Source: Pantoea sp. SOD02
GTDB taxonomy: Bacteria > Pseudomonadota > Gammaproteobacteria > Enterobacterales > Enterobacteriaceae
Reading direction: 5' to 3'
Length of the DNA: 64,000 nucleotides
Assembly: GCF_024707505.1 (NCBI RefSeq)
Contig: NZ_CP102604.1
Location: forward strand, 2,728,001 to 2,792,000
Below, piece after piece: positions 57,191 to 64,000 of this stretch; within the stretch, counting starts at the first letter, position 1, and every line of letters starts with the position of its first letter. Made by a program: the position numbers and the translations under genes. Below the pieces are notes generated by a model. The model did not search any database, was not told the origin of the DNA, and saw only the letters and a list, made by a program, of their open reading frames with translations.

Positions 57191-59476
57191 ATGAACCAAA
57201 GTCTGCTCGTTACTAAACGCGATGGCCGCCAGGAGCGCATTGATCTCGACAAAATTCACCGTGTACTGGATTGGGCAGCCGAAGGGCTGAACAACGTTTC
57301 CGTTTCACAGGTTGAACTGCGCTCACACATTCAGTTCTACGATGGCATCAGAACCTCTGATATTCATGAGACCATCATCAAGGCTGCCGCAGACCTGATC
57401 TCTCGTGATGCGCCGGATTACCAATACCTGGCCGCGCGTCTGGCTATCTTCCACCTGCGTAAAAAAGCCTACGGCCAGTTTGAGCCGCCGAAGCTGTACG
57501 ATCAGGTGGTGAAGATGGTGGAGATGGGCAAATACGACCGTCATCTGCTGGAAGATTACAGCACCGAAGAGTTCGAGCAGATGGACGAGTTTATCGACCA
57601 TTGGCGCGACATGAATTTCTCCTACGCAGCGGTTAAGCAGCTGGAAGGGAAATATCTGGTGCAGAACCGCGTCAGCGGCGAAATCTACGAAAGCGCCCAG
57701 TTCCTCTACATCCTGGTGGCGGCGTGCCTGTTCTCTGGCTACCCGCGCGAAACCCGTATGGACTATGTGAAGCGCTTCTACGATGCGATCTCAACCTTTA
57801 AGATCTCGCTGCCAACGCCAATCATGTCCGGCGTGCGTACTCCAACGCGCCAGTTCAGCTCTTGCGTACTGATCGAGTGCGGCGACAGCCTCGACTCCAT
57901 CAACGCCACTTCTAGCGCCATTGTGAAATACGTTTCGCAGCGCGCCGGTATCGGCATCAACGCTGGCCGCATTCGTGCGCTGGGCAGCCCGATTCGCGGT
58001 GGCGAAGCGTTCCACACCGGCTGTATTCCGTTCTACAAGCATTTCCAGACCGCCGTGAAGTCTTGCTCACAAGGCGGCGTGCGCGGTGGTGCAGCGACGC
58101 TGTTCTACCCAATGTGGCATCTGGAAGTTGAAAGCCTGCTGGTGCTGAAAAACAACCGTGGTGTTGAAGGCAACCGCGTGCGTCACATGGATTACGGCGT
58201 ACAGATCAACAAACTGATGTACACCCGCCTGCTGAAAGGTGAAGACATCACGCTGTTCAGCCCGTCTGACGTGCCTGGCCTGTACGACGCGTTCTTCGCC
58301 GATCAGGACGAGTTCGAGCGTCTGTACACCAAATATGAGAAAGACGACAGCATCCGCAAGCAGCGTGTGAAAGCCGTTGAGCTGTTCTCACTGATGATGC
58401 AGGAGCGTGCATCTACTGGCCGTATCTACATCCAGAACGTCGATCACTGCAACACCCACAGCCCGTTCGATCCAAGCATCGCGCCGGTTCGCCAGTCGAA
58501 CCTGTGCCTTGAGATCGCACTGCCGACCAAACCGCTGAACGACGTCAATGACGAAAGCGGCGAAATCGCCCTGTGTACGCTGTCTGCCTTTAACCTTGGC
58601 GCGATTAACAGCCTTGACGATCTGGAAGAGCTGGCCACCCTTGCGGTGCGTGCACTGGATGCGCTGCTGGATTATCAGGATTACCCAATCCCGGCAGCAC
58701 AACGTGGCGCGATGGGCCGTCGTACGTTGGGTATTGGCGTGATCAACTACGCGTATTATCTGGCGAAAAACGGCGTGCGCTACTCCGATGGCAGCGCGAA
58801 CAACCTGACGCACAAAACCTTCGAAGCCATTCAGTACTACCTGCTGAAAGCCTCGAACGAATTGGCGAAAGAGCAAGGTGCGTGCCCGTGGTTCAAAGAG
58901 ACCACTTACTCGCAGGGCATTCTGCCGATCGATACCTATAAAAAGGATCTCGACGCGGTGTGCAACGAGCCGCTGCATCTGGATTGGGAAGGTCTGCGTG
59001 AGTCCATCACCACGCACGGTCTGCGCAACTCGACGCTCTCTGCGCTGATGCCATCTGAAACCTCTTCGCAGATTTCAAACGCCACCAACGGTATTGAGCC
59101 GCCGCGCGGACACATCAGCATCAAAGCATCGAAAGACGGCATTCTGCGTCAGGTGGTGCCAGAGTATGAGCGTCTGAAAGATCAGTACGAACTGCTGTGG
59201 GAAATGCCGTCTAACGACGGTTATCTGCAACTGGTTGGCGTGATGCAGAAGTTCATCGATCAGGCGATTTCGTCGAACACCAACTACGATCCGAGCCGCT
59301 TTGCCAATGGCAAAGTGCCGATGAAACAGTTGCTGAAAGACCTGCTGACCGCGTACAAGTTCGGCGTGAAAACCCTGTACTATCAAAACACCCGCGACGG
59401 TGCGGAAGATGCACAGGACGATATGGCGCCTTCCATTCAGGATGATGGCTGCGAAAGCGGCGCTTGTAAGATCTAA
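57191..59476 (+). CDS. nrdA: Ribonucleoside-diphosphate reductase 1, alpha subunit
   Basis: Large catalytic subunit of aerobic class Ia ribonucleotide reductase. Length is 761 residues, equal to E. coli. N-terminal ATP-cone ([19 protein letters not shown], ~4-22) for overall activity control; catalytic Cys225 region [12 protein letters not shown]; radical cysteine and Glu in [10 protein letters not shown] (Cys439/Glu441 equivalents); Cys462 in [12 protein letters not shown]-terminal redox pair Cys754 and Cys759 in GCESGACKI. The promoter has NrdR and DnaA sites. Followed by nrdB after a hairpin-containing 53-bp gap. Confidence 0.98.
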   Translation: MNQSLLVTKRDGRQERIDLDKIHRVLDWAAEGLNNVSVSQVELRSHIQFYDGIRTSDIHETIIKAAADLISRDAPDYQYLAARLAIFHLRKKAYGQFEPPKLYDQVVKMVEMGKYDRHLLEDYSTEEFEQMDEFIDHWRDMNFSYAAVKQLEGKYLVQNRVSGEIYESAQFLYILVAACLFSGYPRETRMDYVKRFYDAISTFKISLPTPIMSGVRTPTRQFSSCVLIECGDSLDSINATSSAIVKYVSQRAGIGINAGRIRALGSPIRGGEAFHTGCIPFYKHFQTAVKSCSQGGVRGGAATLFYPMWHLEVESLLVLKNNRGVEGNRVRHMDYGVQINKLMYTRLLKGEDITLFSPSDVPGLYDAFFADQDEFERLYTKYEKDDSIRKQRVKAVELFSLMMQERASTGRIYIQNVDHCNTHSPFDPSIAPVRQSNLCLEIALPTKPLNDVNDESGEIALCTLSAFNLGAINSLDDLEELATLAVRALDALLDYQDYPIPAAQRGAMGRRTLGIGVINYAYYLAKNGVRYSDGSANNLTHKTFEAIQYYLLKASNELAKEQGACPWFKETTYSQGILPIDTYKKDLDAVCNEPLHLDWEGLRESITTHGLRNSTLSALMPSETSSQISNATNGIEPPRGHISIKASKDGILRQVVPEYERLKDQYELLWEMPSNDGYLQLVGVMQKFIDQAISSNTNYDPSRFANGKVPMKQLLKDLLTAYKFGVKTLYYQNTRDGAEDAQDDMAPSIQDDGCESGACKI

Positions 59477-59488
59477 TCTCATCTTGTC

Positions 59489-59510
59489 AGGGCCGGCATT
59501 GGTCGGCCCT
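59489..59510. other. Intercistronic hairpin between nrdA and nrdB
   Basis: AGGGCCGGC and GTCGGCCCT form a stem with one wobble and a four-base loop, without a T-run; it probably tunes the relative yield or stability of nrdA and nrdB messages. Confidence 0.5.
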
Positions 59511-59529
59511 CTTCACATTTGGACTCAAA

Positions 59530-60660
59530 ATGGCTTACTCCACATTCTCGCAGAACAAGAATAACCAGCTGTTAGAACCGATGTTCTTCGGCCAGTCCGT
59601 CAACGTTGCCCGTTTCGATCAGCAGAAATATGACATCTTTGAAAAGCTGATCGAAAAGCAACTCTCCTTCTTCTGGCGTCCGGAAGAAGTGGACGTCTCG
59701 CGCGATCGTATCGATTACCAGGCGCTGCCGGAGCATGAAAAGCACATCTTCATCAGCAACCTGAAGTATCAAACGCTGCTGGACTCGATTCAGGGCCGTA
59801 GCCCGAACGTGGCGCTGCTGCCGCTGATTTCCATCCCTGAGCTGGAAACCTGGATTGAAACCTGGGCGTTCTCCGAGACCATTCACTCGCGCTCTTACAC
59901 CCACATCATCCGTAATATCGTTAACGATCCGGCGGTGGTGTTTGACGATATCGTTACCAACGAGCAGATTCTGGCGCGCGCCGAAGATATCTCGAAGTAC
60001 TACGATGATCTGATCGAGATGACCAGCTACTGGCATCTGCTGGGCGAAGGTACGCATCAGGTCAACGGTAAAACCGTTACCGTGAACCTGCGCGATCTGA
60101 AAAAGCAGCTGTATATCTGCCTGATGAGCGTCAATGCGCTGGAGGCGATTCGCTTCTACGTCAGCTTCGCCTGTTCATTTGCTTTCGCCGAGCGCGAGCT
60201 GATGGAAGGTAACGCCAAAATCATCAAGCTGATTGCACGCGATGAAGCGCTGCATCTGACTGGCACCCAGCACATGCTGAACCTGCTGCGCACCGGTGAA
60301 GACGATCCAGAGATGAAAGCCATCGCCGCAGAGTGCCGCGACGAATGCTACGACCTGTTCAAGAAGGCAGCCGAGCAGGAAAAAGAGTGGGCAGAATATT
60401 TGTTCAGCGGCGGCTCAATGATTGGCCTGAACAAAGACATTCTGTGCCAGTACATCGAGTACATCACCAACATTCGTATGCAGGCGGTCGGTCTTGATCT
60501 GCCGTTCCAGACGCGTTCCAACCCGATTCCATGGATCAACTCGTGGCTGGTATCGGACAACGTGCAGGTTGCACCGCAGGAAGTTGAAGTGAGCTCGTAT
60601 TTGGTCGGTCAGATTGATTCTGAAGTGGGCGAAGACGATTTCGACGGCTTCCAGCTGTAA
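59530..60660 (+). CDS. nrdB: Ribonucleoside-diphosphate reductase 1, beta subunit
   Basis: Diiron-tyrosyl radical subunit. Length is 376 residues (E. coli 376). Iron ligands and radical site lie in [18 protein letters not shown] (Glu115, His118, radical Tyr122), with the further ligands around Asp84, Glu204 and [13 protein letters not shown] (Glu238, His241). The C-terminal tail [13 protein letters not shown] is the peptide that docks onto NrdA. Followed two bases later by yfaE, which maintains its cofactor. Confidence 0.98.
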   Translation: MAYSTFSQNKNNQLLEPMFFGQSVNVARFDQQKYDIFEKLIEKQLSFFWRPEEVDVSRDRIDYQALPEHEKHIFISNLKYQTLLDSIQGRSPNVALLPLISIPELETWIETWAFSETIHSRSYTHIIRNIVNDPAVVFDDIVTNEQILARAEDISKYYDDLIEMTSYWHLLGEGTHQVNGKTVTVNLRDLKKQLYICLMSVNALEAIRFYVSFACSFAFAERELMEGNAKIIKLIARDEALHLTGTQHMLNLLRTGEDDPEMKAIAAECRDECYDLFKKAAEQEKEWAEYLFSGGSMIGLNKDILCQYIEYITNIRMQAVGLDLPFQTRSNPIPWINSWLVSDNVQVAPQEVEVSSYLVGQIDSEVGEDDFDGFQL

Positions 60661-60662
60661 GC

Positions 60663-60923
60663 ATGAGCCGCTCTGTTGTTATTCTGCGTAGCTCCGGCTC
60701 CCGGTTGGAGTGCGCAGAAGATCACCCCAATCTGCTGGCGACGCTGGAAGCCAATAATCTGTGCGTTGAGTTTCAGTGTCGCGAGGGCTACTGCGGCTCT
60801 TGCCGTATGCGCTTGCTGAAAGGCGAAGTGGATTATGCGGAAACCCCGTTGGCGTTTGTGCAGCAAGGCGAGATTTTACCGTGCTGCTGTCGCGCCAAAG
60901 GGGAGATTGAGATCGAGTTGTGA
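60663..60923 (+). CDS. yfaE: 2Fe-2S ferredoxin YfaE (NrdB diferric-tyrosyl cofactor maintenance)
   Basis: Plant-type ferredoxin of 86 residues (E. coli 84) that reduces inactive NrdB during radical regeneration. The cluster cysteines are in FQCREGYCGSCRMRLL (three Cys with CxxxxCxxC spacing) and the fourth in ILPCCCRAKG. It starts two bases after the nrdB stop and is translationally linked to it. It ends at a REP-like unit before convergent yfaY. Confidence 0.95.
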   Translation: MSRSVVILRSSGSRLECAEDHPNLLATLEANNLCVEFQCREGYCGSCRMRLLKGEVDYAETPLAFVQQGEILPCCCRAKGEIEIEL

Positions 60924-60930
60924 TTGAGTA

Positions 60931-60955
60931 GGTCGCCATGAATGGCGACCCTCCG
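60931..60955 (+). repeat. REP-like palindrome, form A
   Basis: GGTCGCCATGAATGGCGACC followed by CTCCG (one change from CTACG), between the convergent yfaE and yfaY stops. Confidence 0.85.
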
Positions 60956-60957
60956 AA

Positions 60958-62154
60958 TTAACGTTTCACTGTTTCCAGCACATCAATCCAACCGTGCCCG
61001 GTGCTGACTTCGCTGCCGTGCAGCCAGCGACGCAGCATGTTCATCGCCATCATCGCCACCACTTTCTGCCGCGTTTCCACGTTATGACGTCCATGGGTGA
61101 ACTTCACGCGTTGGCCCCAGCTCGCTTCCAGCGTGTGCAAGGCAATCGACACTTCACCTTCCACTAAATTTCCTACCGACAATGCCAGCGCCGCGCCCTG
61201 CTGTTTCGCCCAATCACGCGTGCGCGCAACCTGTGCTTCCAGATCTTCATCCTGCGGCGGCAGAATTTCTGCTTTGCTGAGCGCCACGTCTGCAGCGGCC
61301 AACTGCCAGTTAAGCAAACCGGCGGTGAACTGCTCGCTCAGCGCCAAATGGAAGCCGCGTTGCTGCAACTCGCGCGCCAGTAGCGCCGGTAAACCTTCGG
61401 TGCCTTCAAAAATGGTGCACTCAGCAAGCAACAGTTTTACCTGCTGCCACACTTGCTCCATCGCCACGCGCTGGCTGGCGGGTCCGGTGAGTTTGATTTC
61501 GATAATCGGCATCGATGAGCGATAGCCCATCACCACGCCTTCCGGCAGCGGTAACGGCTCCAGCTCGGCGGCAATATCACTCTCGCCACGGCCAAAGGTG
61601 GTGAGGCGTAAACACAACGGTGGTTCCGGCAATTCAAAGCGTGCTTTAAGGCGCGGAATGATCTCCTGCTCGACCATCACTTTAAATTCCGACGGCACGC
61701 CGGGCGTGAAGAAAATCCAGCAGCGATTAAGCTGCATGGCAAAGCCGCATGCGGTGCCGACCGGATTATCCAGCATCTCGGCGATGGCGGGGATTTCTGC
61801 CTGCTTGCGATTGCTCGGCGCCATCACGCGTCCGCGACTGGCGAACCAGGCTTCCATTTTTTCCAGCCAGTCTTGCTGGATAACTAATTCACTGCCGCTG
61901 GCAATGGCTGCGGCCTGCGCGCTGAGATCGTCACTGGTCGGTCCTAAACCACCGTTAACGATCAGCACGTCTGCAATCTGGCTGCGGCTCTGCAGCGCCT
62001 CCACCAGCGAGCTCATCGCATCACCGACGGTGCTGCGGCTGGTCATCGGCAAACCGTGCTGGAACAGCACATCGGCCAGCCAGGCGGCGTTGGTATCGAC
62101 AATCTGCCCATGTAACACTTCATCGCCCGTTGAGAGCATTTCTACACGTATCAC
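60958..62154 (-). CDS. yfaY: YfaY, CinA-like nicotinamide mononucleotide deamidase-related protein
   Basis: CinA-family protein of 398 residues (E. coli YfaY about 400). The N-terminal MoaB/MoeA-like molybdopterin-binding domain (~1-165) has EMLSTGDEVLHGQIVDTNAA and LIVNGGLGPTSDDLSAQAAA; the C-terminal PncC-like domain (~240-398) contains LSEQFTAGLLNWQL. The first domain can act as ADP-ribose pyrophosphatase in CinA relatives, while in E. coli YfaY the deamidase activity is reported absent. It starts at GTG 62154 with AAGGAGAAC upstream, aligned with the E. coli start; the open frame further upstream is not conserved. Confidence 0.92.
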   Translation of the reverse strand: MIRVEMLSTGDEVLHGQIVDTNAAWLADVLFQHGLPMTSRSTVGDAMSSLVEALQSRSQIADVLIVNGGLGPTSDDLSAQAAAIASGSELVIQQDWLEKMEAWFASRGRVMAPSNRKQAEIPAIAEMLDNPVGTACGFAMQLNRCWIFFTPGVPSEFKVMVEQEIIPRLKARFELPEPPLCLRLTTFGRGESDIAAELEPLPLPEGVVMGYRSSMPIIEIKLTGPASQRVAMEQVWQQVKLLLAECTIFEGTEGLPALLARELQQRGFHLALSEQFTAGLLNWQLAAADVALSKAEILPPQDEDLEAQVARTRDWAKQQGAALALSVGNLVEGEVSIALHTLEASWGQRVKFTHGRHNVETRQKVVAMMAMNMLRRWLHGSEVSTGHGWIDVLETVKR

Positions 62155-62299
62155 GTTGCGTTCTCCTTTTCCCTGTCGCTTTACTGTAGGAAGCGCGCAG
62201 GCGAAACACAATCGCGGATGATGCGAAACAGGGATTTAGCGGGAATAAGCGGCAGGATAATCAGGAAGCGGGCGCGAAGCGTGTCGCGCCCGTTGGAAC

Positions 62300-62608
62300 T
62301 TAACGTCGAGCCAGCAGTAAACCGACAAACAGGCCAGCGGCGGCACCGATGCCAATCCCCTGCCATGGTTTTTCATGCACATAATCATCGGCGCGATAGG
62401 CCGCATTTTTAGCACGATAGTAATAGCTGTCTGACGCTTGGCTAACGCGCGATTTAACGTCTTCCAGCGCTTGTTCAGCTTTGAGTTTCAGTTCGATGTA
62501 TTTCTGATCGGCCGGATCGCCAGATGCGCGTAACACTTCTTCCAGCGTTTCCGTCAGCAGCGCCAGGTCGTCGTCAAGGTGCGTTTCAAATTGGTCTGAA
62601 GATGACAC
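62300..62608 (-). CDS. elaB: ElaB/YqjD family ribosome- and membrane-associated protein
   Basis: Small protein of 102 residues (E. coli ElaB 101). An acidic helical N-terminal part (DDDLALLTETLEEVLRASGD, ~12-31) with ADQKYIELKLKAEQAL and SQASDSYYYRAKNAAYRADD is followed by the C-terminal tail anchor WQGIGIGAAAGLFVGLLLAR. Family members tether stationary-phase ribosomes to the membrane and are RpoS-dependent in E. coli. Strand and spacing to yfaY suggest separate transcription. Confidence 0.95.
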   Translation of the reverse strand: MSSSDQFETHLDDDLALLTETLEEVLRASGDPADQKYIELKLKAEQALEDVKSRVSQASDSYYYRAKNAAYRADDYVHEKPWQGIGIGAAAGLFVGLLLARR

Positions 62609-62899
62609 TATGTAGTTCCTCCATGTTCCTAACTCGTTGTGGTTTAACTATAGTCTTAAATTCCAGCTTTGCTGGACGGCGACTGCCAGGATTTAACCGA
62701 GTTTCGTCCATCTCAATGCAAAGTTGTGTCATGCACGGCTGAGCGGCGCGAATTCTGCTTCGCTTATTTGATTAATCTGATAAATTTTCCGCAGACTGAA
62801 TTTTTTATTTCCACGACTGTCGTAACCCCCTGTAGTCAGACGTTTCTCGTCTTACGAGAGTCAAAATACACCCGAGCAGCTAAGGATTAGATTTCCGGC

Positions 62900-64000
62900 A
62901 TGAATCGTAGAAAATTTATGAAAGCGTCCATGGCCCTCTCCGCTGTTAGCGGCATGACGGGTCTCTCCACGCTGTTTGCACAATCCGCCTGGGCTGATGA
63001 TGGTATCGCCGACGGTACCGCAGTGCGCTTCGATTTCGACTCACTGAAAAAGAAAGCCTCCGCACTGGCAAAACAGCCCTGGGGCGGCGCACCCGGCCCC
63101 TTGCCCGACACCCTGGCCAATCTAACTCCGCAGGCCTATAACGAAATTCAGTACGACGCCAATCACTCGCTGTGGAACAACATCGCCGATCGTGAGCTGG
63201 ACGTGCAATTCTTCCACGTCGGTATGGGCTTCAAGCGCCGCATCCGCATGTTCTCGGTCGATGCCGATAGCCGCGAAGCACGTGAGATCCACTTCCGTCC
63301 GGAGCTGTTCAACTATCACAACGCTAACGTTGATACCAAACAGCTGGTGGGTAAAACCGACCTCGGCTTTGCCGGTTTCCGCGCGTTTAAGAAGCCAGAA
63401 CTGGCGCGCCGCGATATCGTCTCTTTCCTCGGCGCCAGCTATTTCCGAGCAGTTGATGAGACCTTCCAGTACGGGCTCTCCGCACGCGGCGTGGCGGTCA
63501 ACACCTTTAGCAACGGCAAAGAAGAGTTCCCGGACTTCACCGCATTCTGGTTTGAAACGCCAAAAGCGGATGACACCACTTTTGTAGTTTATGCCCTGCT
63601 GGATGGCGCGAGCGTTACCGGTGCCTACAAGTTCACCATTCACTGCGAAGAAAAACGCGTGGTGATGGAGGTAGAAAACCACCTGTTTGCGCGTAACGAC
63701 ATTCGCCAGCTCGGCATCGCGCCGATGACCAGCATGTTCAGCTGTGGCACCAACGAGCGCCGCATGTGCAACACTTACCATCCGCAAATTCACGACTCCG
63801 ATCGCCTGGCGATGTGGACCGGTGAAGGCGAGTGGATTGCGCGTCCGCTGAACAACCCGCAGCGTTTGCAGTTCAACGCCTATCAGGACGAAAACCCGCG
63901 TGGTTTTGGCCTGTTGCAGCTGGATCATGACTTCAAAAATTATCAGGATGTGATTGGCTGGTACGACAAACGTCCAAGCCTGTGGGTGGAACCGATTGGT
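62900..64000 (+). CDS. opgD: Osmoregulated periplasmic glucan biosynthesis protein OpgD (3' end beyond window)
   Basis: Periplasmic protein shaping the glucose backbone of osmoregulated periplasmic glucans; a paralogue of OpgG. Recent work assigns OpgD/OpgG-type folds beta-1,2-glucanase activity. The first 367 residues of about 550 are in the window. The N-terminus [19 protein letters not shown] carries a twin-arginine (Tat) signal, with cleavage expected after SAWA. Diagnostic stretches: [20 protein letters not shown] (~128), [20 protein letters not shown] (~175) and [13 protein letters not shown] (~281). In E. coli opgD (mdoD) is far from elaB, so this neighbour is a rearrangement. Confidence 0.95.
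   Translation, partial: MNRRKFMKASMALSAVSGMTGLSTLFAQSAWADDGIADGTAVRFDFDSLKKKASALAKQPWGGAPGPLPDTLANLTPQAYNEIQYDANHSLWNNIADRELDVQFFHVGMGFKRRIRMFSVDADSREAREIHFRPELFNYHNANVDTKQLVGKTDLGFAGFRAFKKPELARRDIVSFLGASYFRAVDETFQYGLSARGVAVNTFSNGKEEFPDFTAFWFETPKADDTTFVVYALLDGASVTGAYKFTIHCEEKRVVMEVENHLFARNDIRQLGIAPMTSMFSCGTNERRMCNTYHPQIHDSDRLAMWTGEGEWIARPLNNPQRLQFNAYQDENPRGFGLLQLDHDFKNYQDVIGWYDKRPSLWVEPIG

Noticed and set aside
63122..63928. 268-codon minus-strand frame at the right edge
   Set aside because: Antisense to opgD, whose Tat signal and conserved motifs run through the same DNA.
1..64000. CRISPR arrays, insertion sequences, rRNA genes, prophage genes
   Set aside because: Looked for regularly spaced repeats, transposase motifs, rRNA signatures and phage structural genes; none seen apart from the REP-like units.

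Overview
The window is an enterobacterial chromosome segment. Gene order and protein sequences follow the Escherichia coli 46-50 min region closely: lysP-yeiE-yeiH-nfo-fruAKB-yeiW-efpL(yeiP)-yeiR-lpxT-mepS-pdeN(rtn)-yejABEF-yejG-bcr-rsuA-radD-rplY-yejK-yejL-yejM-tRNA-Pro, then yojI-alkB-apbE-ompC-micF-rcsDB/rcsC-gyrA-ubiG-nrdAB-yfaE-yfaY-elaB. The degree of divergence from E. coli, the arsRBC/arsH block where E. coli carries nar/ccm/nap genes, the loss of ada, and opgD next to elaB fit a member of the Erwiniaceae (Pantoea/Erwinia-like). This is inference from remembered family sequences, not from a search.

Layout. 1-8.9 kb: lysine permease (cut by the left edge), YeiE regulator and its target-like neighbour YeiH, endonuclease IV, and the fructose PTS operon fruBKA with two Cra operators. 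8.7-14.4 kb: YeiW, EF-P-like EfpL, zinc GTPase YeiR, LpxT, murein endopeptidase MepS and the c-di-GMP phosphodiesterase PdeN. 14.5-20.3 kb: oligopeptide/microcin C importer YejABEF and YejG. 20.7-28.4 kb: Bcr, RsuA, RadD, L25, YejK, YejL, the lipid A/LpxC checkpoint protein YejM and tRNA-Pro(GGG).

28.4-38.4 kb is the accessory part: arsenic genes arsCBR and divergent arsH; a 67-residue protein of unknown function behind a strong Pho-box-like promoter; an EntD-type phosphopantetheinyl transferase convergent with the ABC exporter YojI, which has a Fur-box-like site; an approximately 460-bp GC-rich, hairpin-dense non-coding block; alkB-apbE without ada; two tandem small ORFs (37 and 52 residues) missed by length cut-offs; and a TetR regulator divergent from an NTF2-like protein with two perfect palindromic operators between them. 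38.4-46.7 kb: ompC, the antisense sRNA MicF, and then, inserted between micF and rcsD, a compact type I secretion operon (Ig-fold substrate, ABC exporter, HlyD-type adaptor) plus an MFS transporter. 46.7-64 kb: the Rcs phosphorelay, gyrA, ubiG, class Ia ribonucleotide reductase with its ferredoxin and NrdR/DnaA sites, CinA-like YfaY, ElaB and opgD (cut by the right edge).

A family of short intergenic palindromes in two related forms (core GGTCGCCAT-N-AATGGCGACC and core GGTGCGCAT-N-AATGCGCACC, both followed by CCTACG) recurs at five intergenic sites across the window. The main candidates for new biology are the micF-rcsD type I secretion insert, the structured block at 34.5-34.96 kb, the Pho-box small protein beside the arsenic genes, and the small-ORF pair with its intervening hairpin.
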